A stretch of 64,000 bases of DNA from Mycobacterium sp. DL440 (GCF_011745145.1 NZ_CP050191.1:4605327-4669326), one strand, 5' to 3'. Positions 50,875 to 61,088 are shown, numbered from the stretch's first letter. The notes: generated by a model not told the origin, from the sequence alone. Numbers and translations: made by a program.

Positions 50875-53100
50875 TCAGCCGGCGGGCGCAATGTCGACGG
50901 GAATGCCGTTGAGCACCGCGGTGCCCGACAGCGGATCCAGATGGGTGCCGTCGTTGAGCTGATTGACGTTGGCCCCGGGATGACTGGCCGCGAGCTGCTG
51001 ACCGGTGCCGCCGCGGTCGTGACCCCAGCCGTGCGGCAGCGAGACCACGCCGCGCCGCATGCCGTCGTCCACCTCGATCGGGGCCAGCAGCTCACCGCCC
51101 GGACCCTTGATCACCGCGATGTCGGTGAGTCCCAGATCAGCCGCGTCGTCGGGGTGGATCTGCAGGGTGCACCGGTTGGAGCCGCCCGACAGTGCCGGGA
51201 GGTTGTGCATCCAGCTGTTGTTGGACCGCAGGTGACGTCGACCGATCAGCAGGAAGCCGCCTGCCGAGCGGCCGAGGGCGTCGCGCAGCCGCGCCACGTC
51301 GGCGACGATCGGATCCGGTGCGAGTTCGATTCGCCCACTTGGGGTTCGCAGGATCTCGGGGATCCGTGGCTGTAGCGGCCCCAGGTCGATGCCGTGTGGG
51401 TTGGCTTTCAGCCGCTCCATGGTGAGCCCGTCGGGCCTGGCGCCGAAGGCGTCGCCGTAGGGCCCTATCCGCAGCGTCATGTCCAGGCGTCGTTCGTAGC
51501 CGGGCCCGTCGTACAGCATGGCGGTGAGCTCGTCGACGTTCCGCCCGGCCACCGGTGAATCGGGGTTGGCGGTCTCTTTCATCAGGGTCGTCGCGATCAC
51601 CTGTGCGTCGACAAGTGCGGGATCACCGTCGGCGCCGATGCCGTAGAGGATGAGGGCGAGCCGGGACAGGATCTCGGGCTCGTCGGGCCGGCCGTCGAGC
51701 GGGAGCGCCGGCGACGAGTACCGCACATTGTTGCGGACCGCGAGGTTGTTCAGCGCGACGTCGAAGTGGGCGCTGCAGGCCGGCGGGGGCGGCGGCAGGA
51801 TGACATCGGCGTGGCGGGTGGTCTCGTTGAGATAGGGGTCGACGCTCAGCATGAATTCGACGCTGTCGAGTGCCTTGTCGAGCCGGTCGCCGTCGGGCGC
51901 GGACAGCACCGGGTTTCCCGCGATGGTGATCATCGCCTTGATCTGCCCATCGCCCACGGTGTCGATCTCCTCGGCGAGTGCGGCGGCCGGCAGCTCGGAG
52001 AGCACTTCGGGATATCCCGAGACCCGGCTCGCCCACCGACCCGTCTTGAAGCCGCGACCCGGTTTCGGCGGACGCGGCGCGGGTGCCGCCGCGCCGAGCG
52101 CGAACATCGCCCCACCGGGGCGGTCGAGGTTCCCGGTGAGGATGTTGATCACGTCGACGAGCCAGCTGCCGATGGTCCCGAACTCGACAGTCGACGTACC
52201 GATCCGGCCGTAGACGGCCGCCGTCGGCGCCGCAGCGAGCTCGCGGGCCAGGTCCCGGATCTCGTCGGCGCCCACCCCGCAGGCCGCGGCGACAGCCTCG
52301 GGTGAGAACTCGTCGGCCAGCGTGCGGACCTCCTCGATGCCGGTGACGTGCTCGGCGAGTCCACCGAAATCGACGAGGTCCTCGCCGAACAGCACGTGCA
52401 CGATCGCGAACAGCAGTGCCGCGTCGGTACCCGGCCGCGGCGCGAGGTGACGGTCGGCCAGTTCGGCGGTGCGGGTGCGGGCCGGGTCGATGACGGTGAG
52501 CCGCCCGCCGCGCTTGCGCAGAGCCCGCAGCTTGCCGGGGAAATCGGCGGCGGTGGCCAGGCTGCCGTTGGACACCATCGGATTCGCGCCGATGATCACC
52601 AGATAGTCGGTGCGGTCGAGATCCGGCACGGTGAACGCGACCGGGCTGCCGAACATCAGGCCGAGCGCGACGTGCTTGGGCATCTGATCGAGCGTGCTGG
52701 CGCTGAACACCTGCCGGGTGCCCAGGCCCTTGATGATCAGCGGCGCATACAGGCTGCCCGCGATGGTGTGCGCGTTCGGATTACCGAGGTACACCCCGAC
52801 CGAGGATCCGCCGTACTCGCCGATCACCGCGCCGAGGCGCTCGGCCACGACCGCGTACGCCTCATCCCAGGTGGCCTCGGTCAGCACCCCGTCGCGCCGG
52901 ACCAAGGGGCGCGTCAGCCGGTCCGGATCGTTGTCGAGCTCGCCGAAGCTCGCGCCCTTCGGACAGATGAATCCGGCGCTGAACACGTCGTCACGATCAC
53001 CGCGAGCAGCGGTCACCCGGCCGTCGGAGATGGTAAGTGTCAGGCCGCAGGTGGCCTCACAGAAGGGGCAGATCCGCAGGGCAGTGCAGGTGTCAGCCAT
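50875..53100 (-). CDS. Molybdopterin-dependent oxidoreductase (formate dehydrogenase/nitrate reductase-like)
   Basis: 741 residues with an N-terminal [4Fe-4S] site C11-x2-C14-x3-C18-x27-C46 ('CPFCEATCGL' and 'ICPKGA'), then molybdopterin-binding domains ('GANPMVSNGSLATAADF' and 'VSLPHGWGHDRG' near the C terminus). A cytoplasmic DMSO-reductase-family enzyme with no signal peptide. No electron-transfer partner lies next to it. Substrate cannot be decided from the sequence. Confidence 0.85.
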   Translation of the reverse strand: MADTCTALRICPFCEATCGLTLTISDGRVTAARGDRDDVFSAGFICPKGASFGELDNDPDRLTRPLVRRDGVLTEATWDEAYAVVAERLGAVIGEYGGSSVGVYLGNPNAHTIAGSLYAPLIIKGLGTRQVFSASTLDQMPKHVALGLMFGSPVAFTVPDLDRTDYLVIIGANPMVSNGSLATAADFPGKLRALRKRGGRLTVIDPARTRTAELADRHLAPRPGTDAALLFAIVHVLFGEDLVDFGGLAEHVTGIEEVRTLADEFSPEAVAAACGVGADEIRDLARELAAAPTAAVYGRIGTSTVEFGTIGSWLVDVINILTGNLDRPGGAMFALGAAAPAPRPPKPGRGFKTGRWASRVSGYPEVLSELPAAALAEEIDTVGDGQIKAMITIAGNPVLSAPDGDRLDKALDSVEFMLSVDPYLNETTRHADVILPPPPPACSAHFDVALNNLAVRNNVRYSSPALPLDGRPDEPEILSRLALILYGIGADGDPALVDAQVIATTLMKETANPDSPVAGRNVDELTAMLYDGPGYERRLDMTLRIGPYGDAFGARPDGLTMERLKANPHGIDLGPLQPRIPEILRTPSGRIELAPDPIVADVARLRDALGRSAGGFLLIGRRHLRSNNSWMHNLPALSGGSNRCTLQIHPDDAADLGLTDIAVIKGPGGELLAPIEVDDGMRRGVVSLPHGWGHDRGGTGQQLAASHPGANVNQLNDGTHLDPLSGTAVLNGIPVDIAPAG

Positions 53101-53132
53101 GCCCAGAATTGTGCGCCGGACCCCGGCCTTTT

Positions 53133-53174
53133 GTAAGCCTCCGGCTTAGTGCCAGTTCGTAAGCCTTCGGCTTA
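53133..53174. terminator. Tandem hairpins at the hpt 3' end
   Basis: Two near-identical 15-nt hairpins, TAAGCC-TCC-GGCTTA (53134-53148) and TAAGCC-TTC-GGCTTA (53160-53174), repeat with a 26-base period, the second containing the hpt stop codon. On the minus strand the distal one is followed by CAAAAG, not a U-tract. Likely end-of-transcript structures for hpt. Confidence 0.5.
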
Positions 53175-53786
53175 AGGCCCTTCGTACACCTTTGGATCGA
53201 GAGTGCCGATGTAGGGCAGGTCGCGGTAGCGCTCGGCGAAGTCCAGCCCGTAGCCGACGACGAACTCGTTGGGGATGTCGAAGCCCACATAGGCGACGTC
53301 GAGCTCGGTCTTGACGGCCTCGGGCTTACGCAGCAGCGTGCACACCCGCAGCGAGCGCGGGTGACGCGTGGCCAGGTTGCGCAGCAACCAGGACAAGGTC
53401 AGCCCCGAGTCGATGATGTCCTCGACGATCAGCACGTCGCGGTCGTTGATGTCGCGGTCGAGGTCTTTGAGGATGCGCACCACACCCGAGGACGACGTGG
53501 ACGAACCGTAGGAGCTGACCGCCATGAACTCCAGCTGCGTGGGCAGCGGGATGGTCCGGGCCAGATCGGTGACGAACATGACCGCGCCCTTGAGCACGGT
53601 GACCAAAAGCAGGTCGTCGTTCCCCAGGTCGTTGCGGTACTGCTCGGCGATCATCTCGGCGAGTTCGACGGTGCGGGTCCGGATCTGCTCCTCGGACAAC
53701 AGCACCGATTTGATGTCTCCCGCGTACAGCTCGGCAGAGTCGACAGCCACTCCGACAGCGTGCCACGTGAGAGGGCCGCTTTCCAA
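53172..53786 (-). CDS. hpt: Hypoxanthine-guanine phosphoribosyltransferase
   Basis: About 204 residues (TTG 53786; GTG 53750 would give 192). PRPP-binding loop '[18 protein letters not shown]', '[19 protein letters not shown]' and '[14 protein letters not shown]' are the family motifs. Salvages hypoxanthine and guanine. Just downstream of tilS (9 bases), the conserved bacterial tilS-hpt pairing, before which the metalloprotease and dacB genes lie. Confidence 0.93.
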   Translation of the reverse strand: MESGPLTWHAVGVAVDSAELYAGDIKSVLLSEEQIRTRTVELAEMIAEQYRNDLGNDDLLLVTVLKGAVMFVTDLARTIPLPTQLEFMAVSSYGSSTSSSGVVRILKDLDRDINDRDVLIVEDIIDSGLTLSWLLRNLATRHPRSLRVCTLLRKPEAVKTELDVAYVGFDIPNEFVVGYGLDFAERYRDLPYIGTLDPKVYEGP

Positions 53787-53795
53787 CGCGGATCG

Positions 53796-54755
53796 CTAGA
53801 CCGGTTCGGTGTGCATCGTCAGCACGCCGCCGCGCCGCGCCGCGAACAACCGCTGTTTGCGCAGCCCGGACCCGACGGCCACGCCGCCCTGCCCGCGCCA
53901 GGCCGTCACGAGCCGGTCGACCCCACGGATCTGGATGTCGGTCAGATCACACGCGCCGCCGTCCAGCAACCAGGCCCGGATCACCCGGCGCCGCACGGCG
54001 TCGGGCAACACCGACAACCGGGCAGTGTCCAGACCGCCGGCCTCGGTGCGCGTCCCGGCCAGGGCCTCGCCGGCCAGGGCGTCGAGCGTCTCGGTGTCCT
54101 CCCGCAGCGCGGTGGCGGTGCGGGCCAGGGCCTCGGCCACGCCACCGCCGAGCACGTCCTCCAGCAGCGGCAGCACCTCGTGCCGCAGCCGGACCCGGGT
54201 GAACCGGGGTTCGGTGTTGTGTGGGTCCTGCCACGGTGTGAGGCCGAGTTCGTCGCAGCCCGCACGGGTCAGCGTGCGCCGTACCCCCAGCAGCGGCCGG
54301 TGCCACGGCGGGTCGTGGGGGCGCATCCCGGCGATCGAGCGGGCACCCGATCCGCGGCCCAGCCCCAGCAGCACCGTCTCGGCCTGGTCGTCGAGGGTGT
54401 GGCCCAGCAGTACCGGTGCGCCGTCGCGGGCCGCGTCCAGGGCCGCATAGCGCGCCTCGCGCGCGGCGGCCTCGGGGCCGCCGGACCGGCCGACATCGAC
54501 TGAAAGAACTTGAGCTGCAACACATCCCAACGCCATCGCCTGGCCGCGCGCAGCGTCGGCAACCGCATCCGACGCCGCTTGCAGTCGGTGGTCGACGATC
54601 AGCGCAGTGGTGGGCCGCAACTCCGCGGCAACCGCGGTCAGCGCCAGGGAGTCCGGGCCGCCGGACAGAGCCACGCACCAATTCTCGCCGTCGATCCGCT
54701 CGCCGGCGCCCGCCACCGTTTGCCGCAGCGCGGCTACAGCACCCGATCGATCCAT
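53796..54755 (-). CDS. tilS: tRNA(Ile)-lysidine synthetase
   Basis: 319 residues with PP-loop 'VALSGGPDSLAL' (SGGxDS, residues ~29-40) and 'GHTLDDQAETVLLGLGRGSG'. Modifies C34 of tRNA-Ile (CAU) with lysine. Its 5' end overlaps the upstream metalloprotease gene by 22 bases. Confidence 0.93.
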   Translation of the reverse strand: MDRSGAVAALRQTVAGAGERIDGENWCVALSGGPDSLALTAVAAELRPTTALIVDHRLQAASDAVADAARGQAMALGCVAAQVLSVDVGRSGGPEAAAREARYAALDAARDGAPVLLGHTLDDQAETVLLGLGRGSGARSIAGMRPHDPPWHRPLLGVRRTLTRAGCDELGLTPWQDPHNTEPRFTRVRLRHEVLPLLEDVLGGGVAEALARTATALREDTETLDALAGEALAGTRTEAGGLDTARLSVLPDAVRRRVIRAWLLDGGACDLTDIQIRGVDRLVTAWRGQGGVAVGSGLRKQRLFAARRGGVLTMHTEPV

Positions 54756-55801
54756 CGTTGCGGTTCGTCGATCTCGTCGGGTAGCGGCAGGGTGTCGGGG
54801 CTCGACCAGATGGTGTTGAACCGGGCCATCCCCACGGTCGTGACCACGTGGTCGACGAACGCCTTACCCCGGGTGTACTGGCTGATCTTGGCGTCGAAGC
54901 CCAGCAGTGCGCGCACCAACCGTTGCAGCGGCGGCTGTTTGCGCTGCCTGCGTTCGTCGAAGCGACGCCGGATGGTCGACACGGTGGGCACCACCACCGG
55001 GCCGACGGCGTCCATCACGTGGTCGGCGTGCCCCTCCAGCAGGGTGCCCAGCACCAGCAGCTGGTCCAGGGCACGACGCTGGGGCTCGGCCTGCACGGCA
55101 CGCATCAGGCCGAGCACACCGGTCGAATTGGGGTCCGGCGTCGCCCCATTGCGCTGATTCCGGACAAACTCCGCGAGCCGCCCCACCATCTCGGTCACGT
55201 CCTCGCCGGCATCCTGGGTCAGCACCGCCAGGGCCTGTGACATGTGATCGGCCAGCCAGGGATTGGCCCGGAACTGCACCCGGTGGGTGACCTCGTGCAG
55301 GCACACCCACAGCCGGAAATCCGCTGGGGTGACGCGCAACTGACGTTCCACCGCGATGACGTTGGGATACACCAGCAGCAGCTCGCCACCGTCGGGGCCG
55401 AACGGGTCGTACTGGCCGAGGATGCCCGTGGAGATGAATGCCAGCACGGCGCCGGTCTGCGCCCCGGTCACCCGTCCGGTGATGAATCCTGGCTTTTGTG
55501 AATCACTTTCGTCACCGGATTCAGCTCCGGTGGTCATCACCCGCATGGAACGGGTGGCCGCACGAATCCACTCGGGACGATCCACCACACGGGCCTCGGG
55601 TACCTCCGCACCCTCGATCAGACCCGTCACCTCGCGCACCGGCAGCTCGGCGGCCTTCGAACTCTCCGAGAGCTGCTCGATCACCTGGTTGCGGGTGTAG
55701 TCCGTGGACGCCGGAGCCTGCCGGGCCAACTTCGCCCCGACCGTCGCGGCGAAGTCCCAGTCGACCGCGCGGCCCGCGGTCATGGCGTCCCGATCGCTCA
55801 T
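54734..55801 (-). CDS. Zinc-dependent metalloprotease-like protein (DUF2342)
   Basis: 355 residues from ATG 55801, which overlaps the dacB stop by four bases (ATGA); ATG 55816 is an alternative. Contains 'VCLHEVTHRVQF' (HExxH) around residue 170 and 'LEGHADHVMDAVGP', the helical element with the downstream Glu/His. Family seen in actinobacteria (Rv3626c), often annotated as F420-associated. Activity unproven. Confidence 0.75.
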   Translation of the reverse strand: MSDRDAMTAGRAVDWDFAATVGAKLARQAPASTDYTRNQVIEQLSESSKAAELPVREVTGLIEGAEVPEARVVDRPEWIRAATRSMRVMTTGAESGDESDSQKPGFITGRVTGAQTGAVLAFISTGILGQYDPFGPDGGELLLVYPNVIAVERQLRVTPADFRLWVCLHEVTHRVQFRANPWLADHMSQALAVLTQDAGEDVTEMVGRLAEFVRNQRNGATPDPNSTGVLGLMRAVQAEPQRRALDQLLVLGTLLEGHADHVMDAVGPVVVPTVSTIRRRFDERRQRKQPPLQRLVRALLGFDAKISQYTRGKAFVDHVVTTVGMARFNTIWSSPDTLPLPDEIDEPQRWIDRVL

Positions 55802-57180
55802 GTGCCACATCCGCATGACCGCAGCACCGCGGCCAGCTCATCGATCGCGGTACGGCCCGTCGGGCCCGCGTTGTTCGAGATCAGTGCGAACGTCAGCACC
55901 CGGCCGTTGTCGTCGGTGACGATGCCGGCCAGCGCATTGGTCCCGGTCAGCGATCCGGTCTTGGCCCGCAGCCAGCCCGCGGCGTCACGCCCGGCGTCGG
56001 TGTCGAGGTAGCGGTTGGACAGCGTGCCGCTGCCACCTGCGATGGGCAGCAGATCCACCAGCGGCCGCATGGCGGGTTCGGTGTTGCCTGCCGCGATGTT
56101 GACCACCTCGTCGAGGATCCGGGCGGTCAGCCGGTCGTCAGTCGACAGGCCGCTGGAATCGACCAGTTTGGCGGCCGACATGTCGATGCCGACGCCCTCG
56201 AGTTGGCTTGTCACGGCGTCGACGCCACCGTCGAAACTCTGTGGCCGGTGCAGTTGAGCGGCGACCTCGCGGGCGATCGACTCGGCCATCACGTTGTCGG
56301 ATTCGTTCATCATCTGGCGCAGCCGCTCGATGAGGGGGGCGGACTGCACCGCGGCGATCTGCCTGCCGCCCGAGACCTCGGTGGGAAGGACCGTCACCGT
56401 CGCGGGGTCCACCCGCAGGGCGGTGGCCAGGGCCCGGCCGGCGTCGAGCGCCGGTGTGGTCGACCGTCTGGATTCCACCGTCGTCGGCTGGATACGTCCG
56501 CCGTCGAGCATCACCGGTTCCATCGGTGCGATGTCACCGCCCTCGATATCGGCGGGATCCCAGCCCGGCGCCATCGTCGGGCCGCTGTAGTCGCTGGTGT
56601 CCACCCGCACCGCGGTGACCGTGATACCGCTGCCGCGCACCTGCTCGGCCAGGTCACTGATCCGGGCCGCACCCTTGTACCAGGTGTCGGTGTCATCGGG
56701 CGCCGCTGAGAGCGTGGTGTCCCCGCCGCCCTTGAGCACCACCAGACCGGGCTGCGAGTCGACGGCCAGGACCGTGGTGGCCAGCCGGGCGTTGCGGTCC
56801 AGCGTGAGCAGTGCGGCGGCCGTCGTCAGCACCTTGTTGACCGAGGCCGGCTGCATCGGCACCCCGGAATTCTGTTCCCACAGTTCGGCGCCGGTCTCGC
56901 CGTCGGTGATCCGGCCGGTCACCTCACCGAGATCGGGATTCGCCAGCGCCGGTGCCAGCGCCGCGATCAGGCCGCTCACGGTCGGAGTCGGCGCCGACAT
57001 GTCCACCGGGACGATCCCCGGGCTGGCAGTCGCCGGGGAAGGCGCAGGCGTGACCGCCGCGGCATCGCTGGAGCGGTGCCCGGTGAGCACGGCAGCAAGC
57101 GCGACGACGCCGGCGACCAGCACCAGGACCACGACGCCAACCGCCACATGGGTGGACTGCCGCCACCGAGTGGGCCGCAT
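55798..57180 (-). CDS. dacB: D-alanyl-D-alanine carboxypeptidase/endopeptidase (PBP4, DacB)
   Basis: 460 residues from ATG 57180. N-terminal membrane anchor (residues ~12-33), then the penicillin-binding motifs Ser113-V-N-Lys116 in '[10 protein letters not shown]', '[12 protein letters not shown]' (SxN) and '[10 protein letters not shown]' (KTG). Class-C PBP4 type with a large insertion between the first two motifs. Trims peptidoglycan stem peptides. Divergent from ppa by 127 bases. Confidence 0.92.
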   Translation of the reverse strand: MRPTRWRQSTHVAVGVVVLVLVAGVVALAAVLTGHRSSDAAAVTPAPSPATASPGIVPVDMSAPTPTVSGLIAALAPALANPDLGEVTGRITDGETGAELWEQNSGVPMQPASVNKVLTTAAALLTLDRNARLATTVLAVDSQPGLVVLKGGGDTTLSAAPDDTDTWYKGAARISDLAEQVRGSGITVTAVRVDTSDYSGPTMAPGWDPADIEGGDIAPMEPVMLDGGRIQPTTVESRRSTTPALDAGRALATALRVDPATVTVLPTEVSGGRQIAAVQSAPLIERLRQMMNESDNVMAESIAREVAAQLHRPQSFDGGVDAVTSQLEGVGIDMSAAKLVDSSGLSTDDRLTARILDEVVNIAAGNTEPAMRPLVDLLPIAGGSGTLSNRYLDTDAGRDAAGWLRAKTGSLTGTNALAGIVTDDNGRVLTFALISNNAGPTGRTAIDELAAVLRSCGCGT

Positions 57181-57307
57181 ATTTCTCCTGCTCTGCCGGT
57201 GGTGGGGACGAGCCACCCGTTTAGGCCAGACTATCGCTCGATTAGGGTTGACCCGCGTCGTCGCCCGACGACCCAAGACTGACCGCAGATGCGAAGGAGC
57301 CGCGACG

Positions 57308-57796
57308 GTGAAGTTCGACGTCGTCATCGAGATCCCGAAGGGTTCGCGCAACAAGTACGAGATTGACCACGAGACCGGCCGGGTCAAGCTCGACCGCTAC
57401 CTCTACACATCGTTCGGTTATCCCGCCGACTACGGGTTCTTCGAGGACACCCTCGGCGAGGACGGCGATCCGCTGGATGCGCTGGTGCTGCTGCCCGAGT
57501 CGGTCTTCCCCGGCTGCACGGTCGAGGCCCGCCCGGTTGCGATGTTCAAGATGACCGACGAGGCCGGCGGCGACGACAAGTTGCTGTGCGTGCCCGCCGG
57601 GGATCCGCGCTGGGACCACATCCAGGACCTCGGCGACGTGCCGCAGTTCGAACTCGACGCCATCAAGCACTTCTTCGTGCACTACAAGGATCTCGAGCCC
57701 GGCAAGTTCGTCAACACCGCCGACTGGGTGGGCCGCGAAGAGGCCGAAGCCGAGCTGCAGCGTTCGGTCGAGCGGTTCAAGAGCTCAGATCACTGA
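57308..57796 (+). CDS. ppa: Inorganic pyrophosphatase
   Basis: 162 residues from GTG 57308; the open frame starts far upstream inside dacB, but the family N terminus '[17 protein letters not shown]' begins here. '[13 protein letters not shown]' carries the metal-binding aspartates. Soluble family I enzyme. A GAAGGAG site sits 9 bases before the start. Confidence 0.95.
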   Translation: MKFDVVIEIPKGSRNKYEIDHETGRVKLDRYLYTSFGYPADYGFFEDTLGEDGDPLDALVLLPESVFPGCTVEARPVAMFKMTDEAGGDDKLLCVPAGDPRWDHIQDLGDVPQFELDAIKHFFVHYKDLEPGKFVNTADWVGREEAEAELQRSVERFKSSDH

Positions 57797-57845
57797 ATTT
57801 GCCTGGCTGTAACACGGGGTAACTCCCCTGTGCTCTGCGCCTTTC

Positions 57846-58379
57846 ATGCTTGACCAGGTGTTGATGCATCAGGGCATGGGGCTTGAGGCGTACAACGCAT
57901 TGCCGACGCGCCGTGCGGTGCACGCCGTGTACGAGTGCTGCTACAGCGTGGTGCTCGCGACCGATCTGGCCGGTGGGCGTCCGTTCGCCGACCATGCCGC
58001 GCTGTTCCGGCAGGCCGATACCCTGCTGTTCAGTCTCGGTGAGGATTCCATCGACCGCGTGCTGCAGGCCTATCCGCACATCGGGCGGCGCCCCCGCAGC
58101 CCGAAGTCGGTGTGCGAACAGTGCTCGGTGTGGGACGACGATCCCGCGGTGATGACACAGCTCAACTCCGAGGTCCGGCATTACACCGAGCTGTTCGGAT
58201 TCGGCTTCGTGATGTTCGTCCAGGACTGCTGTGCGCAGCGGGCCATGGCCGGGATCATCGACCGGTTGCACAACGACCGCGACACCGAACGCAAGGTGGT
58301 CCGAAACGAACTGGCCCGCATCAACCGGGCCCGGCTCGAACGCATGCTCGGGCCCGAGGGTGGTTACTACAACTGGTAG
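57846..58379 (+). CDS. OHCU decarboxylase (UraD)-like protein with a changed active site
   Basis: 177 residues with the all-helical OHCU decarboxylase pattern: 'YECCYSVVLATDLAGGRPF', 'LGEDSIDRVLQAYPHIG', 'CEQCSVW', 'LNSEVRHYTELFGFGFVMFV' and a final 'RLHNDRDTERKVVRNELARINRARLERML'. The usual catalytic His of the HPxIG motif reads Tyr76 (Y-P-H-I-G); Glu91 is kept. UraD makes allantoin in urate degradation, but no other urate genes are nearby. Follows ppa by 49 bases. Confidence 0.65.
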   Translation: MLDQVLMHQGMGLEAYNALPTRRAVHAVYECCYSVVLATDLAGGRPFADHAALFRQADTLLFSLGEDSIDRVLQAYPHIGRRPRSPKSVCEQCSVWDDDPAVMTQLNSEVRHYTELFGFGFVMFVQDCCAQRAMAGIIDRLHNDRDTERKVVRNELARINRARLERMLGPEGGYYNW

Positions 58380-58477
58380 CCGTTGGCTGATACCGTGGCC
58401 TCGCACGCCTCACCCTGGCGTACCGTGGTGCAGCAGAGCAGATTTCATTGCCAGACGTGCACCGACCGAGGACAGCC

Positions 58478-59428
58478 ATGCCCCATTCCGCGAACCGCGT
58501 CCTGCAGATCGGCCCGCTGAAGCCCTCACTCGCGGAAACCCTGCGTACCGATTACCAGGCGTATGTCCTCCGCAACGGGGACCAACGCGAGGCGTTTCTG
58601 GCCGAACACGCAGCCGAGATCACTGCGATCGTGGTCTCGGGCGTCACGCGTATCGACCCAGATCTGATGGCGGCGCTGCCGAACCTGAAGGCCGTGGTGA
58701 ACTTCGGTGTCGGGTACGACAACATCGACGTGGATGCTGCCGCGGCACGGGGTATCGGCGTCAGCAACACCCCCGATGTACTCAACGACTGCGTCGCCGA
58801 CACCGCAGTGGGCCTCCTCATCGACACCATGCGGCAGTTCTCGGCCGCCGACCGTTACCTTCGGGCCGGCCGCTGGCCGGTGGACGGGAACTACCCACTG
58901 ACACAACAGGTTTCGGGCTCTCGCGTGGGCATCCTCGGGCTGGGCCGGATCGGCGAGGCCATCGCCACCCGGCTCAGCGCATTCGGCTGCTCGATCAGCT
59001 ATCACAACCGCAGACAGATCCCCGACAGCCCGTACGACTACGTCGGCTCACCGGTCGAGCTGGCCCGCCGGGTTCAGGTGCTCGTGGTCGCCGCGGCCGG
59101 CGGCTCCGGCACCCGGCATCTCGTGAACCGAGAAGTGCTCGATGCGCTGGGGGGTGACGGCTACCTGGTCAACATCGCCCGCGGCTCCGTCGTCGACCAG
59201 GACGCCCTGGTGGACGCGCTGACCCAAGGCCGGCTGGCCGGCGCGGGACTGGACGTGTTCGCCGACGAACCGAACGTCCCGGGTCCGTTGACGGAACTGG
59301 ACAACGTGGTGCTGCTGCCCCATGTCGGCAGCGGCACCGTGGAAACCCGGGCGGCCATGGAGGCACTGGTCCTGGCCAACCTGAACCGTTTTCTGCAGTC
59401 CGGTCACTTGGTCACGCCCGTTCGGTGA
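58478..59428 (+). CDS. D-2-hydroxyacid dehydrogenase
   Basis: 316 residues from ATG 58478 (a TTG at 58448 would extend it). NAD-binding 'GLGRIGEAIATRLSAFG' near residue 145, and the catalytic set Arg in 'NIARGSVVDQDAL', Glu in 'DVFADEPNVPG' and His in 'LLPHVGSGTVETR'. Reduces or oxidises a 2-keto/2-hydroxy acid; substrate unknown. No operon partner is obvious. Confidence 0.85.
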   Translation: MPHSANRVLQIGPLKPSLAETLRTDYQAYVLRNGDQREAFLAEHAAEITAIVVSGVTRIDPDLMAALPNLKAVVNFGVGYDNIDVDAAAARGIGVSNTPDVLNDCVADTAVGLLIDTMRQFSAADRYLRAGRWPVDGNYPLTQQVSGSRVGILGLGRIGEAIATRLSAFGCSISYHNRRQIPDSPYDYVGSPVELARRVQVLVVAAAGGSGTRHLVNREVLDALGGDGYLVNIARGSVVDQDALVDALTQGRLAGAGLDVFADEPNVPGPLTELDNVVLLPHVGSGTVETRAAMEALVLANLNRFLQSGHLVTPVR

Positions 59429-59462
59429 ATCGGGCCCGTGACGGGCATGGTCCGGCGATGAT

Positions 59463-60608
59463 GTGCCGATGGATGACCTCGTACACGGCCACTGTGACGA
59501 ACGCTTTCACGCCGTCCGCGACGCGCTGTCGGATGCGCTCGCCAGCGGAGAGGAGACCGGCGCGGCCATCGCGATCGACATCGACGGCCGGCCCGTCGTG
59601 GACATGTGGGGCGGATACGCCGATGCTGAGCGGACCCGTACGTGGGACGCCGACACCATCGTGAACGTCTTCTCCTCCACCAAGACGGTGACGGCACTGG
59701 CCGGGCTCATGCTGATCGACCGCGGCCTGATCACCGCCGACACCCCGGTGGCCGAGTACTGGCCCGAGTTCGCCGCAAACGGCAAGCAGGACATCGAGTT
59801 CCGCCATCTGTTGACCCACAGCTCAGGGTTGTCCGGCTGGGACCAGCCATTCACCATCGAGGAGAGCTACGACTGGGACAAGTCCACGGCAGCGTTGGCC
59901 GCCCAGGCACCGTGGTGGGAGCCGGGCACCGCATCGGGTTACCACGCCCTGACCCATGGACACCTGATCGGCGAGGTGCTGCGGAGGGTTACCGGAAAGA
60001 CATTGAAAGAGTTTGTCCACGAAGAGATCTCGGGACCACTGGGCGCCGACTTCCAGATCGGGGCGGGCCCTGAGGACACGCACCGCATTGCTGACATCAT
60101 CCCGTCCGACGAACCACTCGATCTGCCGTTGGACCAACTGTCCGAGATCGCCCTCAAGACCTTCATGGGCGCGCCGTCGCCGGCGATCGCGAACACCGCG
60201 GCCTGGCGCGCCGCCGACATCGGTGCGGCCAACGGACACGGCAATGCGCGGTCGCTGGCCAGGATCCTCTCGGCAATCTCGTTGGGCGGCACGGTGGACG
60301 GCGTCACCCTGCTCAAGCCCGAGACCGTCGAGTCGATCTTCGAGCTACAGCTCGAGGGCCCCGACGTGGTGCTGCTCGGGCACCCGCTGCGCTGGGGACT
60401 GGGATTCGGCCTACCACAGACGCAAACCGTGTCCTATGTCCCAGATGGCAAGATCTGCTTCTGGGGCGGCTGGGGCGGCTCGTGGGAGACGTGCAACCCC
60501 GAGCACCGCGCCACGTTCGCCTATGTGATGAACAGGATGGGGCCGGGCGTCGAAGGATCTGAACGCACCGCCCGCTACCTCAACCTGTTCTACAAGGCTC
60601 TGACCTGA
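59463..60608 (+). CDS. Serine hydrolase (class C beta-lactamase/esterase EstB type)
   Basis: About 379-381 residues (GTG 59463 or ATG 59469). S-x-x-K in 'VFSSTKTVTALAG' (near residue 70), Tyr in 'SGYHALTHGHLIGEV' at the second motif, and no signal peptide. This is the cytoplasmic esterase group of family VIII, not a secreted resistance enzyme. Substrate unknown. Confidence 0.82.
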   Translation: MPMDDLVHGHCDERFHAVRDALSDALASGEETGAAIAIDIDGRPVVDMWGGYADAERTRTWDADTIVNVFSSTKTVTALAGLMLIDRGLITADTPVAEYWPEFAANGKQDIEFRHLLTHSSGLSGWDQPFTIEESYDWDKSTAALAAQAPWWEPGTASGYHALTHGHLIGEVLRRVTGKTLKEFVHEEISGPLGADFQIGAGPEDTHRIADIIPSDEPLDLPLDQLSEIALKTFMGAPSPAIANTAAWRAADIGAANGHGNARSLARILSAISLGGTVDGVTLLKPETVESIFELQLEGPDVVLLGHPLRWGLGFGLPQTQTVSYVPDGKICFWGGWGGSWETCNPEHRATFAYVMNRMGPGVEGSERTARYLNLFYKALT

Positions 60609-60725
60609 TCACCGATAGAAATCGCGTGGACAGGTCGGGGCCGCCAAGTGGGCCGCAACCGGGTGACGGCACCCGTTACTATTTGTCGACGTCTCCATGG
60701 ACGCACAATCACGTCGGAGGTGACG

Positions 60726-61088
60726 ATGACTAGCCAACCGGATCCGGCAAGCTGCTCGGTGGAAGAGAGCCGCGTCGGCGAGGTGAGTGTGGTGGCAGTG
60801 GCCGGAACGGTCGACATGCTCACCGCACCCAAACTCGAAGAGGCGATCAACTCTGCCGCCAAGAGCTCCCCCTCGGCCATCGTGGTCGACTTGAGCGCCG
60901 TGGAATTCCTGGCGTCGGCCGGGATGGGCGTACTGGTGGCCGCCCACGAACAGCTGGGCGATACCGCGCGGTTCTCCGTCGTCGCCGACGGACCCGCCAC
61001 GAGTCGGCCGCTCAAACTGGTCGGAATCGCCGAGGTGGTAGATCTGTACGCGACGCTCGACGAGGCATTGGCCGCATTGAAGACATAA
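60726..61088 (+). CDS. STAS-domain anti-sigma factor antagonist
   Basis: 120 residues from ATG 60726, with GGAGGTGACG just upstream; the open frame to 60648 is not conserved. STAS core 'VAVAGTVDMLTAPKLEEAI' and 'IVVDLSAVEFLASAGMGVLV', with Ser64 at the phosphorylated position of RsbV/SpoIIAA (the following S/T is Ala). It would be switched by the HATPase protein encoded 33 bases downstream. Confidence 0.82.
   Translation: MTSQPDPASCSVEESRVGEVSVVAVAGTVDMLTAPKLEEAINSAAKSSPSAIVVDLSAVEFLASAGMGVLVAAHEQLGDTARFSVVADGPATSRPLKLVGIAEVVDLYATLDEALAALKT

Noticed and set aside
57797..57845. Weak hairpin CACGGGG-TAACT-CCCCTGTG after ppa
   Set aside because: Only seven pairs with a bulge and no U-tract; not enough to call a terminator.
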